Position numbers and translations under genes: made by a program. Shown piece after piece: positions 1-7,191 of a stretch of 48,430 nucleotides of DNA. Within the stretch, counting starts at the first letter, position 1. Every line of letters starts with the position of its first letter. The notes under the pieces were generated by a model, which saw nothing but the letters and a program-made list of their open reading frames with translations, was not told the DNA's origin and did no database searches. The stretch comes from Pseudomonas sp. PB101 (GTDB taxonomy: Bacteria > Pseudomonadota > Gammaproteobacteria > Pseudomonadales > Pseudomonadaceae): NCBI RefSeq assembly GCF_009764265.1, contig NZ_RWIR01000066.1, positions 1-48,430 of the forward strand, written 5' to 3'.

Positions 1-48
1 GATGGCGATCTTGAAGACGCCATCGCCAGCAAGCCGGCTCCTACAGGG
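1..48. repeat. REP element, truncated by the window edge
   Basis: Positions 19-46 read as an inverted copy of the REP core (GCCATCGCCAGCAAGCCGGC then TCCTACAG). GATGGCG at 1-7 pairs with CGCCATC at 18-24, so the other half of a REP pair is probably just outside the window. This is the variant with a GCTGGC end, also seen at 17282-17367. It lies downstream of the esterase gene. Confidence 0.7.
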
Positions 49-56
49 TGATGGTG

Positions 57-1073
57 TTATTTCTTTAAGTGATGCTTCAGTTCTTCAGACGCTTGTAGCA
101 TCGCCGAACGCACCGCCGGCACCTGACTCACCACGTTGAGCAAACCATAGTCGTGGATCATGCCGTTATAGCGAACCGAGGTCACCGGCACACCGGCTTC
201 ATCGAGCTTGCGGGCGTAGGCTTCGCCTTCGTCGCGCAACACGTCGGCACCGGCGGTCTGCACCAGCGCTGGAGGCAATCCTTTCAACTGGGCGGTGGTT
301 GCCCGCAGGGGTGAGGCATAAATCTCGTTACGCTGGTTGGCGTCGGTGGTGTAGTTGTCCCAGAACCACTTCATCATGTTTTTGGTGAGGAAGTGCCCTT
401 CGGCGAACTGGTTGTAGGACGCGGTTTCGAAGTTGGCATCAGTCACCGGCCACAACAGCACCTGGAGCTTGATCGCCGGTGAGCCCTTGTCCTTGGCCAT
501 CAGCGCGACCACCGCCGCCATGTTGCCGCCGACACTGTTGCCGGCTACCGCCAGGCGCTGGCCATCGACGTTGATTTCCTTGCCGTGCTCGGCCACCCAT
601 TTTGTCGCGGCGTAAGCCTGGTTGATCGCCACCGGGTAGTGCGCTTCCGGCGACGGCGTGTAGTTGACGAAGACGGCCGCTGCACCGGAACCCGTCACCA
701 GATCACGCACCAGCCGCTCGTGGGTCGGGAAGTCGCCCAGCACCCAGCCACCGCCGTGGAAGAACATGAACACCGGCAGCTCGCCCTTGACCCCGGCCGG
801 CCGGACGATGGTCAGGCTGATCGGTTGGCCTTCGACTTGAATGGTCTTCTGGCTGACATCGGCTTTTGGCAGCGTCAGCTTCACCCCGGCCTGCGCCCCT
901 ACCAGAACGGCGCGGGCTTCGGCGGGCGTCATTTGTTCCATCGGCTTGCCGGTACCGGCGTTCAGAGCGTCGAGGAATGCCTGGGTGTTGTGTTCGACCC
1001 CGGTGCCTGCAAACGCGTTGCTGATGGACAGGGCGAGAAGGGTACCGGTCAAGACTTTGCTGAAAGTGTTCAT
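57..1073 (-). CDS. Secreted alpha/beta hydrolase (HSL/family IV esterase-lipase)
   Basis: A 338-aa carboxylic ester hydrolase of the hormone-sensitive-lipase family. Residues 1-22 form a signal peptide ending AFA, so export to the periplasm is likely. The oxyanion motif HGGGW is at 106-110, the nucleophile Ser180 sits in GNSVG, and the Asp277 (GADVL) and His307 (HDYG) positions complete the triad. A clear AGGAAA ribosome site precedes the ATG. The gene starts 34 bases after ohr on the same strand, so it is probably co-transcribed with ohr and peroxide-inducible. This is inferred from spacing only. The substrate is unknown; hydrolysis of oxidised lipid esters is a guess from context. Confidence 0.88.
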   Translation of the reverse strand: MNTFSKVLTGTLLALSISNAFAGTGVEHNTQAFLDALNAGTGKPMEQMTPAEARAVLVGAQAGVKLTLPKADVSQKTIQVEGQPISLTIVRPAGVKGELPVFMFFHGGGWVLGDFPTHERLVRDLVTGSGAAAVFVNYTPSPEAHYPVAINQAYAATKWVAEHGKEINVDGQRLAVAGNSVGGNMAAVVALMAKDKGSPAIKLQVLLWPVTDANFETASYNQFAEGHFLTKNMMKWFWDNYTTDANQRNEIYASPLRATTAQLKGLPPALVQTAGADVLRDEGEAYARKLDEAGVPVTSVRYNGMIHDYGLLNVVSQVPAVRSAMLQASEELKHHLKK

Positions 1074-1107
1074 GTTCGTTTCCTGTTCGGGCCTGGGGAG
1101 TCAGCGC

Positions 1108-1527
1108 TTAGACGGTTACGTGCAGACGCACATCGACGTTGCCACGGGTGGCGTTGGAGTACGGGCAGACCTGGTGGGCCGCGTCGACCAGCGCTTGTGC
1201 ATCGGCCTGTTCAAGACCTGGCAGGCTGATGTGCAGGTCGATATCCAGACCGAAGCCGCCAGGGATCTGGCCGATGCCGACATGGGCAGTGATCGAGGCG
1301 TCGTTCGGGATGCTGCGCTTGGTCTGGCTGGCCACAAATTTCAGCGCGCCGATGAAGCAGGCAGAGTAGCCGGCGGCGAACAGTTGCTCGGGGTTGGTGG
1401 CTGCCCCACCGGCACCGCCGAGTTCTTTCGGGGTGGCGAGTTTGACGTCGAGGATGTTGTCGCTGGAAACCGCACGACCGTCACGGCCACCGGTGGAAGT
1501 TGCGATTGCGGTGTAGAGAGTTTGCAT
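1108..1527 (-). CDS. ohr: Organic hydroperoxide resistance protein Ohr
   Basis: A 139-aa thiol peroxidase of the Ohr/OsmC family that reduces organic hydroperoxides in the cytoplasm using a lipoylated-protein electron supply (family knowledge). The two reactive cysteines are visible: Cys57 in AGYSACF and Cys121 in HQVCPYS, with the conserved Arg near residue 18 and Glu48 in NPEQLF. Length is normal. It is preceded by a strong inverted-repeat operator and promoter at 1587-1631 and follows ohrR in the same orientation across a 346-base gap. Expression is therefore expected to be OhrR-repressed and peroxide-induced. The esterase gene follows directly. Confidence 0.97.
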   Translation of the reverse strand: MQTLYTAIATSTGGRDGRAVSSDNILDVKLATPKELGGAGGAATNPEQLFAAGYSACFIGALKFVASQTKRSIPNDASITAHVGIGQIPGGFGLDIDLHISLPGLEQADAQALVDAAHQVCPYSNATRGNVDVRLHVTV

Positions 1528-1586
1528 GGTGGAAGCCTCGTTCAGGGTTGGTTTATTTTGCGCTAAATGTTTGCGCGCTAAGTAAG

Positions 1587-1631
1587 TGCGAGATAAATGT
1601 ATCTCGCAAATATTTAGTGCGCAAGATAATT
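1587..1631 (-). promoter_or_regulatory. ohr promoter and OhrR operator
   Basis: On the minus strand TTGCGC (1624-1619), a 17-base spacer and TACATT (1601-1596) form a sigma-70-like promoter. A perfect 9-base inverted repeat, TGCGAGATA (1587-1595) and TATCTCGCA (1600-1608), covers the -10. The adjoining TTTAGTGCGCAAGATAATT (1613-1631) matches 17 of 19 bases with the site in front of ohrR (2380-2398). That the protein bound is OhrR is inferred from position and sharing. Confidence 0.7.
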
Positions 1632-1760
1632 TCTCAAAGAAATTTGAAATAGACGAAAAGGCAGCGGGGAGTTTTGGTTGGAAGTGTCGAGCTAGAGCTA
1701 TCGAGGGGGATTTTCAAGAAAAAGTGGCGAACCCGGCTTTTCGGTCCCACGCAAAACAAA

Positions 1761-1851
1761 TGTGGGAGCGAGCCTGCTCGCGAAGAGGCCGGCACATCCA
1801 ACAGAGATGTCGACTGACCCACCGCTTTCGCGAGCAGGCTCGCTCCCACAG
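1761..1851. repeat. Paired inverted REP element
   Basis: Two REP units in opposite orientation: TGTGGGAGCGAGCCTGCTCG from 1761 and its near complement ending GCTCCCACAG at 1851, separated by about 35 bases. The arms use the GAGCCTGCTC core. It lies in the gap between ohrR and ohr, so a read-through transcript from ohrR would form a large hairpin here. Confidence 0.85.
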
Positions 1852-1873
1852 GGGGGATGTGCTGGCCTTGAAA

Positions 1874-2335
1874 TTACAGGCTGTCTTGCAGGTGCCGACG
1901 CAGTTCCTGCAGCTCCGCTTGCAGGTTTTGCAGGCGCTCCAGGGTCATCCCGCTGGCGCCGAGAATGCATTGGGGAACATCCCGGGCTTTGTCGCGCAAG
2001 GCCCGGCCCTGTTCGGTGAGTTCGACAATCACCACGCGCTCATCCTCACGACTGCGGGTACGGCTCAGCAGGCCTTCGGCTTCCAGGCGCTTGAGCAGCG
2101 GCGTCAATGAGCCGGGATCGGTCAGCAATCGCGTGCTGATTTCGCCTACGGTCAAACCATCCCGTTCCCACAAAACCATCATCGCCAGGTATTGCGGGTA
2201 GGTCAGGCCCAGCGCTTGCAGCAAGGGTTTGTAGACCTTGGTCATCATCAGCGAAGTGGAATGCAGGGCGAAGCAGGCCTGATTGTCCAGCAGCAGGTTG
2301 TCGCAATTATCCGGGGTGTTGCGCTCGGTGGTCAT
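1874..2335 (-). CDS. ohrR: MarR-family organic peroxide sensor/repressor OhrR
   Basis: A 153-aa winged-helix MarR repressor. Cys21 in DNQACFALHS matches the peroxidatic cysteine of OhrR proteins, and Cys123 fits the resolving cysteine of the two-Cys (Xanthomonas-type) subclass. The motif GLTYPQYLAMMVLWE (44-58) and the wing region DERVVIVELT (98-107) are typical. Organic peroxides oxidise the protein and release DNA (family knowledge). It is followed by ohr on the same strand. Its own promoter region carries the same 19-base motif as ohr, which points to autoregulation. A paralogue lies at 17936-18397. Confidence 0.93.
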   Translation of the reverse strand: MTTERNTPDNCDNLLLDNQACFALHSTSLMMTKVYKPLLQALGLTYPQYLAMMVLWERDGLTVGEISTRLLTDPGSLTPLLKRLEAEGLLSRTRSREDERVVIVELTEQGRALRDKARDVPQCILGASGMTLERLQNLQAELQELRRHLQDSL

Positions 2336-2362
2336 GTCGAAGCCTTGATCTGTGATCTGAAG

Positions 2363-2398
2363 AATCTAGCGGGCGAATCTTTAATGCGCCAGATAATT
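2363..2398 (-). promoter_or_regulatory. ohrR promoter with OhrR-type operator
   Basis: On the minus strand TGGCGC (2391-2386), a 17-base spacer and TAGATT (2368-2363) form a promoter. TTTAATGCGCCAGATAATT (2380-2398, plus strand) overlaps the -35 and matches the ohr promoter motif at 17 of 19 positions. The promoter and motif are arranged as at ohr, but no long dyad covers the -10 here, which would fit weaker autoregulation (inference). Confidence 0.6.
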
Positions 2399-2402
2399 CT
2401 GA

Positions 2403-3359
2403 TCAGTGTTGCTGCAAATGGGTTTGCAGCAACAGATCCCAGGGCGGAACCGGGCTGAAGCGGGTTTTCAGGTACTCCAGCAACAAGCGGCTGCGGGAAT
2501 TGGGTTGTTGTTCCAGGCGCAAGGCATAGATGCCGGTATTTTCCGGTTTCGGCAGGCCTCTGTCGCAGAACAGCGGCAGCAACTCACCGCGCAACAGGTA
2601 TTCGCTGGCCAGCCAGGTTGGCAGATGCGCAATTCCCAGTCCGGCCAATGCGCCGCATACCAGTGCTTCGGCATTGTTGGCGCTCATGCGGACCCGCGCC
2701 GGCCGGTGCAATTGCATTTGTCCGTCGCTCTCGAATCGCCAGGCAAAAAGCGGGGCTAGGCCATCCCAATCGAGTCCGTCATGGTCTGTCAGCTGTGACG
2801 GGTCGGTCGGCACGCCGCGGCGGCGCAAATAATCGGGGCTGGCACAGGCGATACGCACCATGCTCGCCAGAGGCGTGGCCACCAGTCGGGTGTCGGCCAA
2901 TTGTCCGGCGCGCAGCACCAGATCGACCTTGCCGAGGTTCTGGCCCTGCATGTCGACGAAACTGTCGATCAGGTGCAGTTGGACGTCGAGCCCCGGGTAG
3001 AGCATGAGGAAATCGGCAATCACCGGCGCCAGGTGCCGACGCCCAAACGCTGCGGGTGCATCGATGCGAATCAGGCCTTCCGGGGCGCTGCTCAGGGACA
3101 CCGCCTCGGCCCGCGCCAGGCGCAACTCGGCGACGATCCGCCGTGCCCGCTCGGCAAAAGCCAATCCCGCCGGGGTGGCGCGTACCGCGTGAGTGCTGCG
3201 GATGAACAATTGGCTGCCGACCGCGTTTTCCAGCCTGTCGATCCGCCGTGCCACGGCCGAAGGGGTCAACGGATGACGGCGTGAGGCGGCGGAAAAACTG
3301 CCGGTTTCCAGTACATCAAGGAACAGAGCCAATTGGTCGGTCAGTTGATTGGGGTTCAT
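2403..3359 (-). CDS. LysR-family transcriptional regulator (DmlR/AaeR-like)
   Basis: A 318-aa LysR regulator. The N-terminal winged helix is seen in GSFSAASRRHPLTPSAV (about 17-33) followed by ARRIDRLE. The effector domain starts near residue 95 (LIRIDAPAAFG). I chose the ATG at 3359 because the family begins MNxNQLxxxxxFLxVxETGSF; an in-frame extension to 3449 has no matching sequence. The gene is divergent from the TauE/SafE permease across about 110 bases, so the permease is the obvious candidate target. No ligand can be assigned. Confidence 0.88.
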   Translation of the reverse strand: MNPNQLTDQLALFLDVLETGSFSAASRRHPLTPSAVARRIDRLENAVGSQLFIRSTHAVRATPAGLAFAERARRIVAELRLARAEAVSLSSAPEGLIRIDAPAAFGRRHLAPVIADFLMLYPGLDVQLHLIDSFVDMQGQNLGKVDLVLRAGQLADTRLVATPLASMVRIACASPDYLRRRGVPTDPSQLTDHDGLDWDGLAPLFAWRFESDGQMQLHRPARVRMSANNAEALVCGALAGLGIAHLPTWLASEYLLRGELLPLFCDRGLPKPENTGIYALRLEQQPNSRSRLLLEYLKTRFSPVPPWDLLLQTHLQQH

Positions 3360-3469
3360 GGCAGGTAAACGCTTATGCGAAATTGGCACAGCCATTGTGC
3401 GTCGCTGTGCGTTTCCGCGCCAGAAGCAACTGCGTAGGATCGATTCCATGAAGTGAGGAGAAATTGGCC

Positions 3470-4219
3470 GTGATCGACTTTCTGATGTACCTGGTCTTTG
3501 GTGCCGCCCTGGGCACGCTTGGCGGTTTGTTTGGAATCGGTGGCGGCCTGATTGCCATTCCGCTGCTGGGCGTGCTGTTCGGGCTCGACCAGCAGATTGC
3601 CCAAGGCACAGCGTTGGTGATGGTGGTGCCGAACGTGATGCTGGCGCTGTGGCGCTATCATCAGCGCAACCGGATCGAGCCGCGCCACGCGCTGCCGCTG
3701 GCCATCATGGGATTCTGCTTCGCCTGGCTCGGATCGATCTGGGCCGTGGGCATTGATGCGCAAACCATGCGCATAGGCTTTGTCGCGTTCCTGATCGCAC
3801 TGTCGGCGTACAACCTCGTGCGCATGTTCACCGCCAACGCCCCGGCGGCTTCGCAGATGAACTACTCATGGCCCTGGCTGGGCGTGCTTGGCGCTGCATC
3901 CGGCACGATGGGCGGGCTGTTCGGTGTGGGGGGCGCGGTGGTGGCGACACCGGTGCTGACCAGTCTTTTCGGCACCAGCCAAGTGGTTGCGCAGGGGTTG
4001 TCGTTGGCGCTGGCCTTGCCGAGTACCGGGGTTACGCTGGTGACCTACGCCGTGCACCATCAGGTCAGCTGGGTGATCGGCCTACCCTTGGCGGTCGGCG
4101 GGCTGATGAGCATCAGTTGGGGCGTGAAGGTTGCCCACGCATTGCCGGAGCGATTGTTGCGCGGGCTGTTTTGCGGGTTCCTGGTGTTCTGCGCGGTGAT
4201 GCTCGCCTTCAAAGTTTGA
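3470..4219 (+). CDS. TauE/SafE (DUF81) family membrane permease, putative anion exporter
   Basis: A polytopic inner-membrane protein of 249 aa, normal for the TauE/SafE family, which moves sulfite, sulfoacetate or other small anions. The fold is an internal duplication: the glycine motif GGLFGIGGGL near the N-terminus recurs as GGLFGVGGAV in the second half. The GTG at 3470 is preferred because GAGGAG lies 9 bases upstream; a TTG at 3464 would be only 3 bases from it. It is transcribed away from the LysR gene at 2403 and overlaps the end of the next LysR gene tail-to-tail by 11 bases. The substrate is unknown. Confidence 0.85.
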   Translation: MIDFLMYLVFGAALGTLGGLFGIGGGLIAIPLLGVLFGLDQQIAQGTALVMVVPNVMLALWRYHQRNRIEPRHALPLAIMGFCFAWLGSIWAVGIDAQTMRIGFVAFLIALSAYNLVRMFTANAPAASQMNYSWPWLGVLGAASGTMGGLFGVGGAVVATPVLTSLFGTSQVVAQGLSLALALPSTGVTLVTYAVHHQVSWVIGLPLAVGGLMSISWGVKVAHALPERLLRGLFCGFLVFCAVMLAFKV

Positions 4220-5063
4220 AGCCTTCAACGATGTGCTCGGCCAGGCACTCGGTGATCGGTGACGGGTTATGCAAATTGCGCACGAGCATGATGCTGGCCT
4301 CGGGCAACAACGGCAGATCCTCGGCTTCACCGAGGATGCGCATGTCCGCGGTAATCAGGCTTTCCAGCTGCGCGGTGACGGCCAGGCCGGCACTGACCAC
4401 TGCCATGATCGCCGACAGGCTGTCACTGTTGTACGCCACCCGGTAATCGCGCCCCTGGGCATCGAGGGCATTGCAGGCCCACAGGCGGCAGAAGCAATCA
4501 CTGTTGAACATCGCCAGCGGCAGCGGTGTCTGTTCGTGAGCGCTGTAGCATTGCGCCTCGGCCCAGACAAAACGCTCCTTGCGCAACAACTGGCCGATTT
4601 CGCTGCCCGGCTCGCGGGTCACGATGGACAGGTCCAGGTCTTGGCGCATCAACAGCTGTTTCGATGATTCGCAGTGCACTTCGATCTGGATCAGCGGGTA
4701 GGACTGGGCAAACCGGCGCAGAATCCCCGGGAGGAATCGCATCACGTAATCGTCCGGCGTACCGATGCGCACCGTGCCGACCATGTCGGGCTCGCGCAGG
4801 GTATTGAAAACCTCGCTGTGCAACTTGAGGATTCGCCGTGCATAGCCCAGCAAAATCTGGCCTTCGGCGGTCAGTCGCACCTGCCGGCCGTCGCGTTGGA
4901 ACAACTGGCGCTGCAGTACATCTTCTTCCAGTCGCTTCATCTGCATGCTGACGGCGGACTGAGTGCGGTTGACCAATTCACCTGCACGGGTAAAGCCACC
5001 CTGGTCGGCGATCGCGACGAAGGTACGCAGCACTTCGGTATCGATACTCGGGTAGGCGGACAT
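4209..5063 (-). CDS. LysR-family regulator, LrhA/HexA/PecT-like
   Basis: A 284-aa LysR protein with the helix-turn-helix in GGFTRAGELVNRTQSAVSM (22-40) and the LrhA-type sequence QMKRLEEDVLQRQLFQRDGR after it. The effector domain begins with VGTVRIGTPDDYVMRFLP, which is typical of the LrhA/HexA/PecT branch that controls motility and secreted factors in enterics and pseudomonads (family knowledge). It is divergent from the DUF1127 gene at 5159 across 95 bases, so it may regulate that gene. Its 3' end overlaps the TauE/SafE gene by 11 bases on the opposite strand. Confidence 0.88.
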   Translation of the reverse strand: MSAYPSIDTEVLRTFVAIADQGGFTRAGELVNRTQSAVSMQMKRLEEDVLQRQLFQRDGRQVRLTAEGQILLGYARRILKLHSEVFNTLREPDMVGTVRIGTPDDYVMRFLPGILRRFAQSYPLIQIEVHCESSKQLLMRQDLDLSIVTREPGSEIGQLLRKERFVWAEAQCYSAHEQTPLPLAMFNSDCFCRLWACNALDAQGRDYRVAYNSDSLSAIMAVVSAGLAVTAQLESLITADMRILGEAEDLPLLPEASIMLVRNLHNPSPITECLAEHIVEGFKL

Positions 5064-5158
5064 CCATCAATCTCCGAGATGTGTGACATCAGAAACATTC
5101 GTTGGATTGATCTTAGACCTGGCGCGAGACTGGGGCCATCCAAACGGAGGGCAACAAG

Positions 5159-5380
5159 ATGAAAGGTCAAAAAGGTTTTGTCGAAGTTGAAAAACACTCC
5201 ATCCACCTGGTATCGGACCTGCTGCACAAAATCAATCGCTGGTACGAACTGCACCGTGAACGCGAAATGCTGGCGGGCATGAGTGATGAGGCGCTGAAGG
5301 ACATCGGACTCAGTCGCGCGGACGTTGCACACGAAGCCGAACTGCACTTCTGGCAGGATCCGATGGGGCGCGGAAAGTAA
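5159..5380 (+). CDS. DUF1127 (YjiS-like) small protein
   Basis: A 73-aa protein whose C-terminal half carries the DUF1127 pattern: INRWYELHRERE, then LAGMSDEALKDIGLSRADV (about 38-56). DUF1127 proteins are small, arginine-rich and usually of unknown role; some bind RNA and affect phosphate and carbon metabolism in alphaproteobacteria. A strong CGGAGGG ribosome site lies 8 bases before the ATG. It is the divergent neighbour of an LrhA-like LysR regulator. A second DUF1127 gene follows at 5543. Confidence 0.85.
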   Translation: MKGQKGFVEVEKHSIHLVSDLLHKINRWYELHREREMLAGMSDEALKDIGLSRADVAHEAELHFWQDPMGRGK

Positions 5381-5542
5381 GCCCGGCGGATTGTGGAAAT
5401 CTCCGGTCACGACCCCGTTATCCTGGCAAAAGCCCGGGCTAAAGGGGTCGGCACCGGCCCGCAACAGATCGTCATAGACCCTGACTGGAGCGTTTTCCCG
5501 GACCCATCGAAGATTGCGTCCTCAATTTCGAGGTATGCAGTG

Positions 5543-5782
5543 ATGGAACGAAAAAACATTGCAGGAAGCGTTACGTTACAGGCAGTGGGCGTTGCACTGA
5601 GAACGTTCAGGAAACCGCTAACCAACGTGGTCGTGAAACTGCGGCGTTGGCATCAACTGAGCAACGAGCGCGTGGAACTGGCGCGTCTGAGTGATGAGCG
5701 TCTGCGCGATATCGGCTTGAGTCGGGCCGATGTGGTACGGGAGGCATCGCGGCCATTCTGGGATGATCCGCTCAAGCGCTGA
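5543..5782 (+). CDS. DUF1127 small protein, second copy
   Basis: A 79-aa protein with the same C-terminal module as its neighbour: LRRWHQLSNERVELARLSDE, then RLRDIGLSRADVVREASRPF and FWDDP. The N-terminal 30 residues (MERKNIAGSVTLQAV...) are unrelated. The ATG at 5543 is chosen because the family module needs no more upstream sequence and the frame extension to 5393 has no ribosome site; the start is the least certain part. The 160-base gap to the first copy suggests separate expression. Function unknown. Confidence 0.75.
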   Translation: MERKNIAGSVTLQAVGVALRTFRKPLTNVVVKLRRWHQLSNERVELARLSDERLRDIGLSRADVVREASRPFWDDPLKR

Positions 5783-5849
5783 CGCGTCGGCCTTGGCGTT
5801 TTTCGCGCCTGCCGCTATGGTGGCGAGAGCCTTGCCGATGAGCCATTGA

Positions 5850-7079
5850 ATGATTGCTTCCCTGAGCTTTTCCATGAAACAGGCCAGGCGCCTGGCGCTG
5901 ACTGCCCAAGGTTTTACCGGGCGTCAGCCGCCAGTTGCGATCAGGCCTGCCGGGATCAACCGCTTGATCGAGCGCCTGGGTATCTTGCAGATCGACTCGG
6001 TCAATGCTTTGGTGCGTTCGCACTACCTTCCGCTGTTTTCCCGCCTCGGCAACTATCCTGCCGATTTGCTCGACCAGGCTGCCTGGAGTCAGGGCCGTCG
6101 CCGAACACTCTTTGAATATTGGGGCCATGAAGCCTCGTTGCTGCCTCTTTCCATGTATCCCTTGATGCGTTGGCGGATGCAGCGTGCGAGCCGTGGCGAA
6201 GACATCTATCAGCAATTGGCGCGTTTTGGGCGTGAACAGCAAGACACTATTCGTCGGGTGCTGGCGTCGGTCGAGCAGCAGGGCGCATTGGGCGCCGGGA
6301 GCCTGTCGACCCGAAAGGAGCGGGCCGGGCCCTGGTGGGACTGGAGCGCGGAGAAGCATGCGCTGGAATGGTTGTTCGCTGCCGGTGAAGTGACCGTTGC
6401 CGGCCGGCGCGGATTCGAAAGGCTCTACGATCTGCCGGAGCGCGTGATTCCCTCGGCTGTACTCGCGCACCCCGTCCTGAGTGAAGGCGATGCCCAGCGT
6501 GGCCTGTTGCGGCATGCGGCAGCGGCCCTGGGTGTCGGTACGGAGAAGGACTTGCGTGACTATTTCCGTTTGAACCCCGCCGATAGCCGTCCGCGACTGG
6601 CTGAACTGGTCGAGGCCGGAGAATTGCTCACTTGCGAAGTCCAGGGCTGGCGACAACCGGCCTATTGTCTGCCGGAGCCAAAAGTGCCACGCAAAGTTGC
6701 GGCCAGTGCATTGCTTTCGCCGTTCGATTCGTTGATCTGGGAGCGCAACCGGACTGAGCGACTGTTTGATTTCCGCTATCGGCTGGAGATCTACACGCCG
6801 CAGGACAAGCGCGTTTATGGCTATTACGTGCTGCCCTTCCTGCACAACGAACGGATTGCCGCGCGGGTCGATCTGCGTGCCGAGCGGGCCGCCGGACGTT
6901 TGGCAGTGCATGCAGTGCATGAAGAGCAAACGGGGCTGGACGACGAGGGGATGCTGGCGTTGGCGGTCAATCTGCGGCAGATGGCGGATTGGTTGGGGTT
7001 GGCGCAGGTTCAGTTGAATTGCCCGCGGGCGAGTGCGGCGCGGTTGCGGGTGGCATTCACACAAATTGGTGGTGTTTGA
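5850..7079 (+). CDS. Winged-helix DNA glycosylase of the YcaQ/AlkX (HTH_42) family
   Basis: A 409-aa member of the HTH_42 family, which in E. coli (YcaQ/AlkX) unhooks interstrand crosslinks and excises alkylated bases. The N-terminal motif ARRLALTAQGF (12-22) and the catalytic QxD motif, Gln47 and Asp49 in ILQIDSVNALVRSH, are present, as are the conserved FSRLGNYP and FEYWGHEASLLP blocks. Length matches the family. The start could be the ATG at 5850 or at 5874; neither has a good ribosome site. No repair partner is adjacent. A REP pair follows. Confidence 0.87.
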   Translation: MIASLSFSMKQARRLALTAQGFTGRQPPVAIRPAGINRLIERLGILQIDSVNALVRSHYLPLFSRLGNYPADLLDQAAWSQGRRRTLFEYWGHEASLLPLSMYPLMRWRMQRASRGEDIYQQLARFGREQQDTIRRVLASVEQQGALGAGSLSTRKERAGPWWDWSAEKHALEWLFAAGEVTVAGRRGFERLYDLPERVIPSAVLAHPVLSEGDAQRGLLRHAAAALGVGTEKDLRDYFRLNPADSRPRLAELVEAGELLTCEVQGWRQPAYCLPEPKVPRKVAASALLSPFDSLIWERNRTERLFDFRYRLEIYTPQDKRVYGYYVLPFLHNERIAARVDLRAERAAGRLAVHAVHEEQTGLDDEGMLALAVNLRQMADWLGLAQVQLNCPRASAARLRVAFTQIGGV

Positions 7080-7084
7080 TCTGA

Positions 7085-7180
7085 CGCCATCGCGAGCAAG
7101 CTCGCTCCCACAGGATCCGCGCCGCACACAAAATCTGTGAGCGACGCGGTCAATGTGGGAGCGAGCTTGCTCGCGATGGC
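7085..7180. repeat. Paired inverted REP element
   Basis: GCCATCGCGAGCAAGCTCGC followed by TCCCACAGG (7085-7113), and the inverted TGTGGGAGCGAGCTTGCTCG continuing to 7180. This is the GAGCTTGCTC core subtype. It sits between the convergent ends of the YcaQ-like gene and the DAHP synthase gene, where REP pairs may act as transcript ends. Confidence 0.88.
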
Positions 7181-7191
7181 GGCGACGGGAT

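Noticed and set aside
5772..7127. A 451-codon open frame on the minus strand
   Set aside because: It is antisense to the YcaQ-like gene and runs into a REP pair. The plus-strand protein has conserved motifs and normal length.
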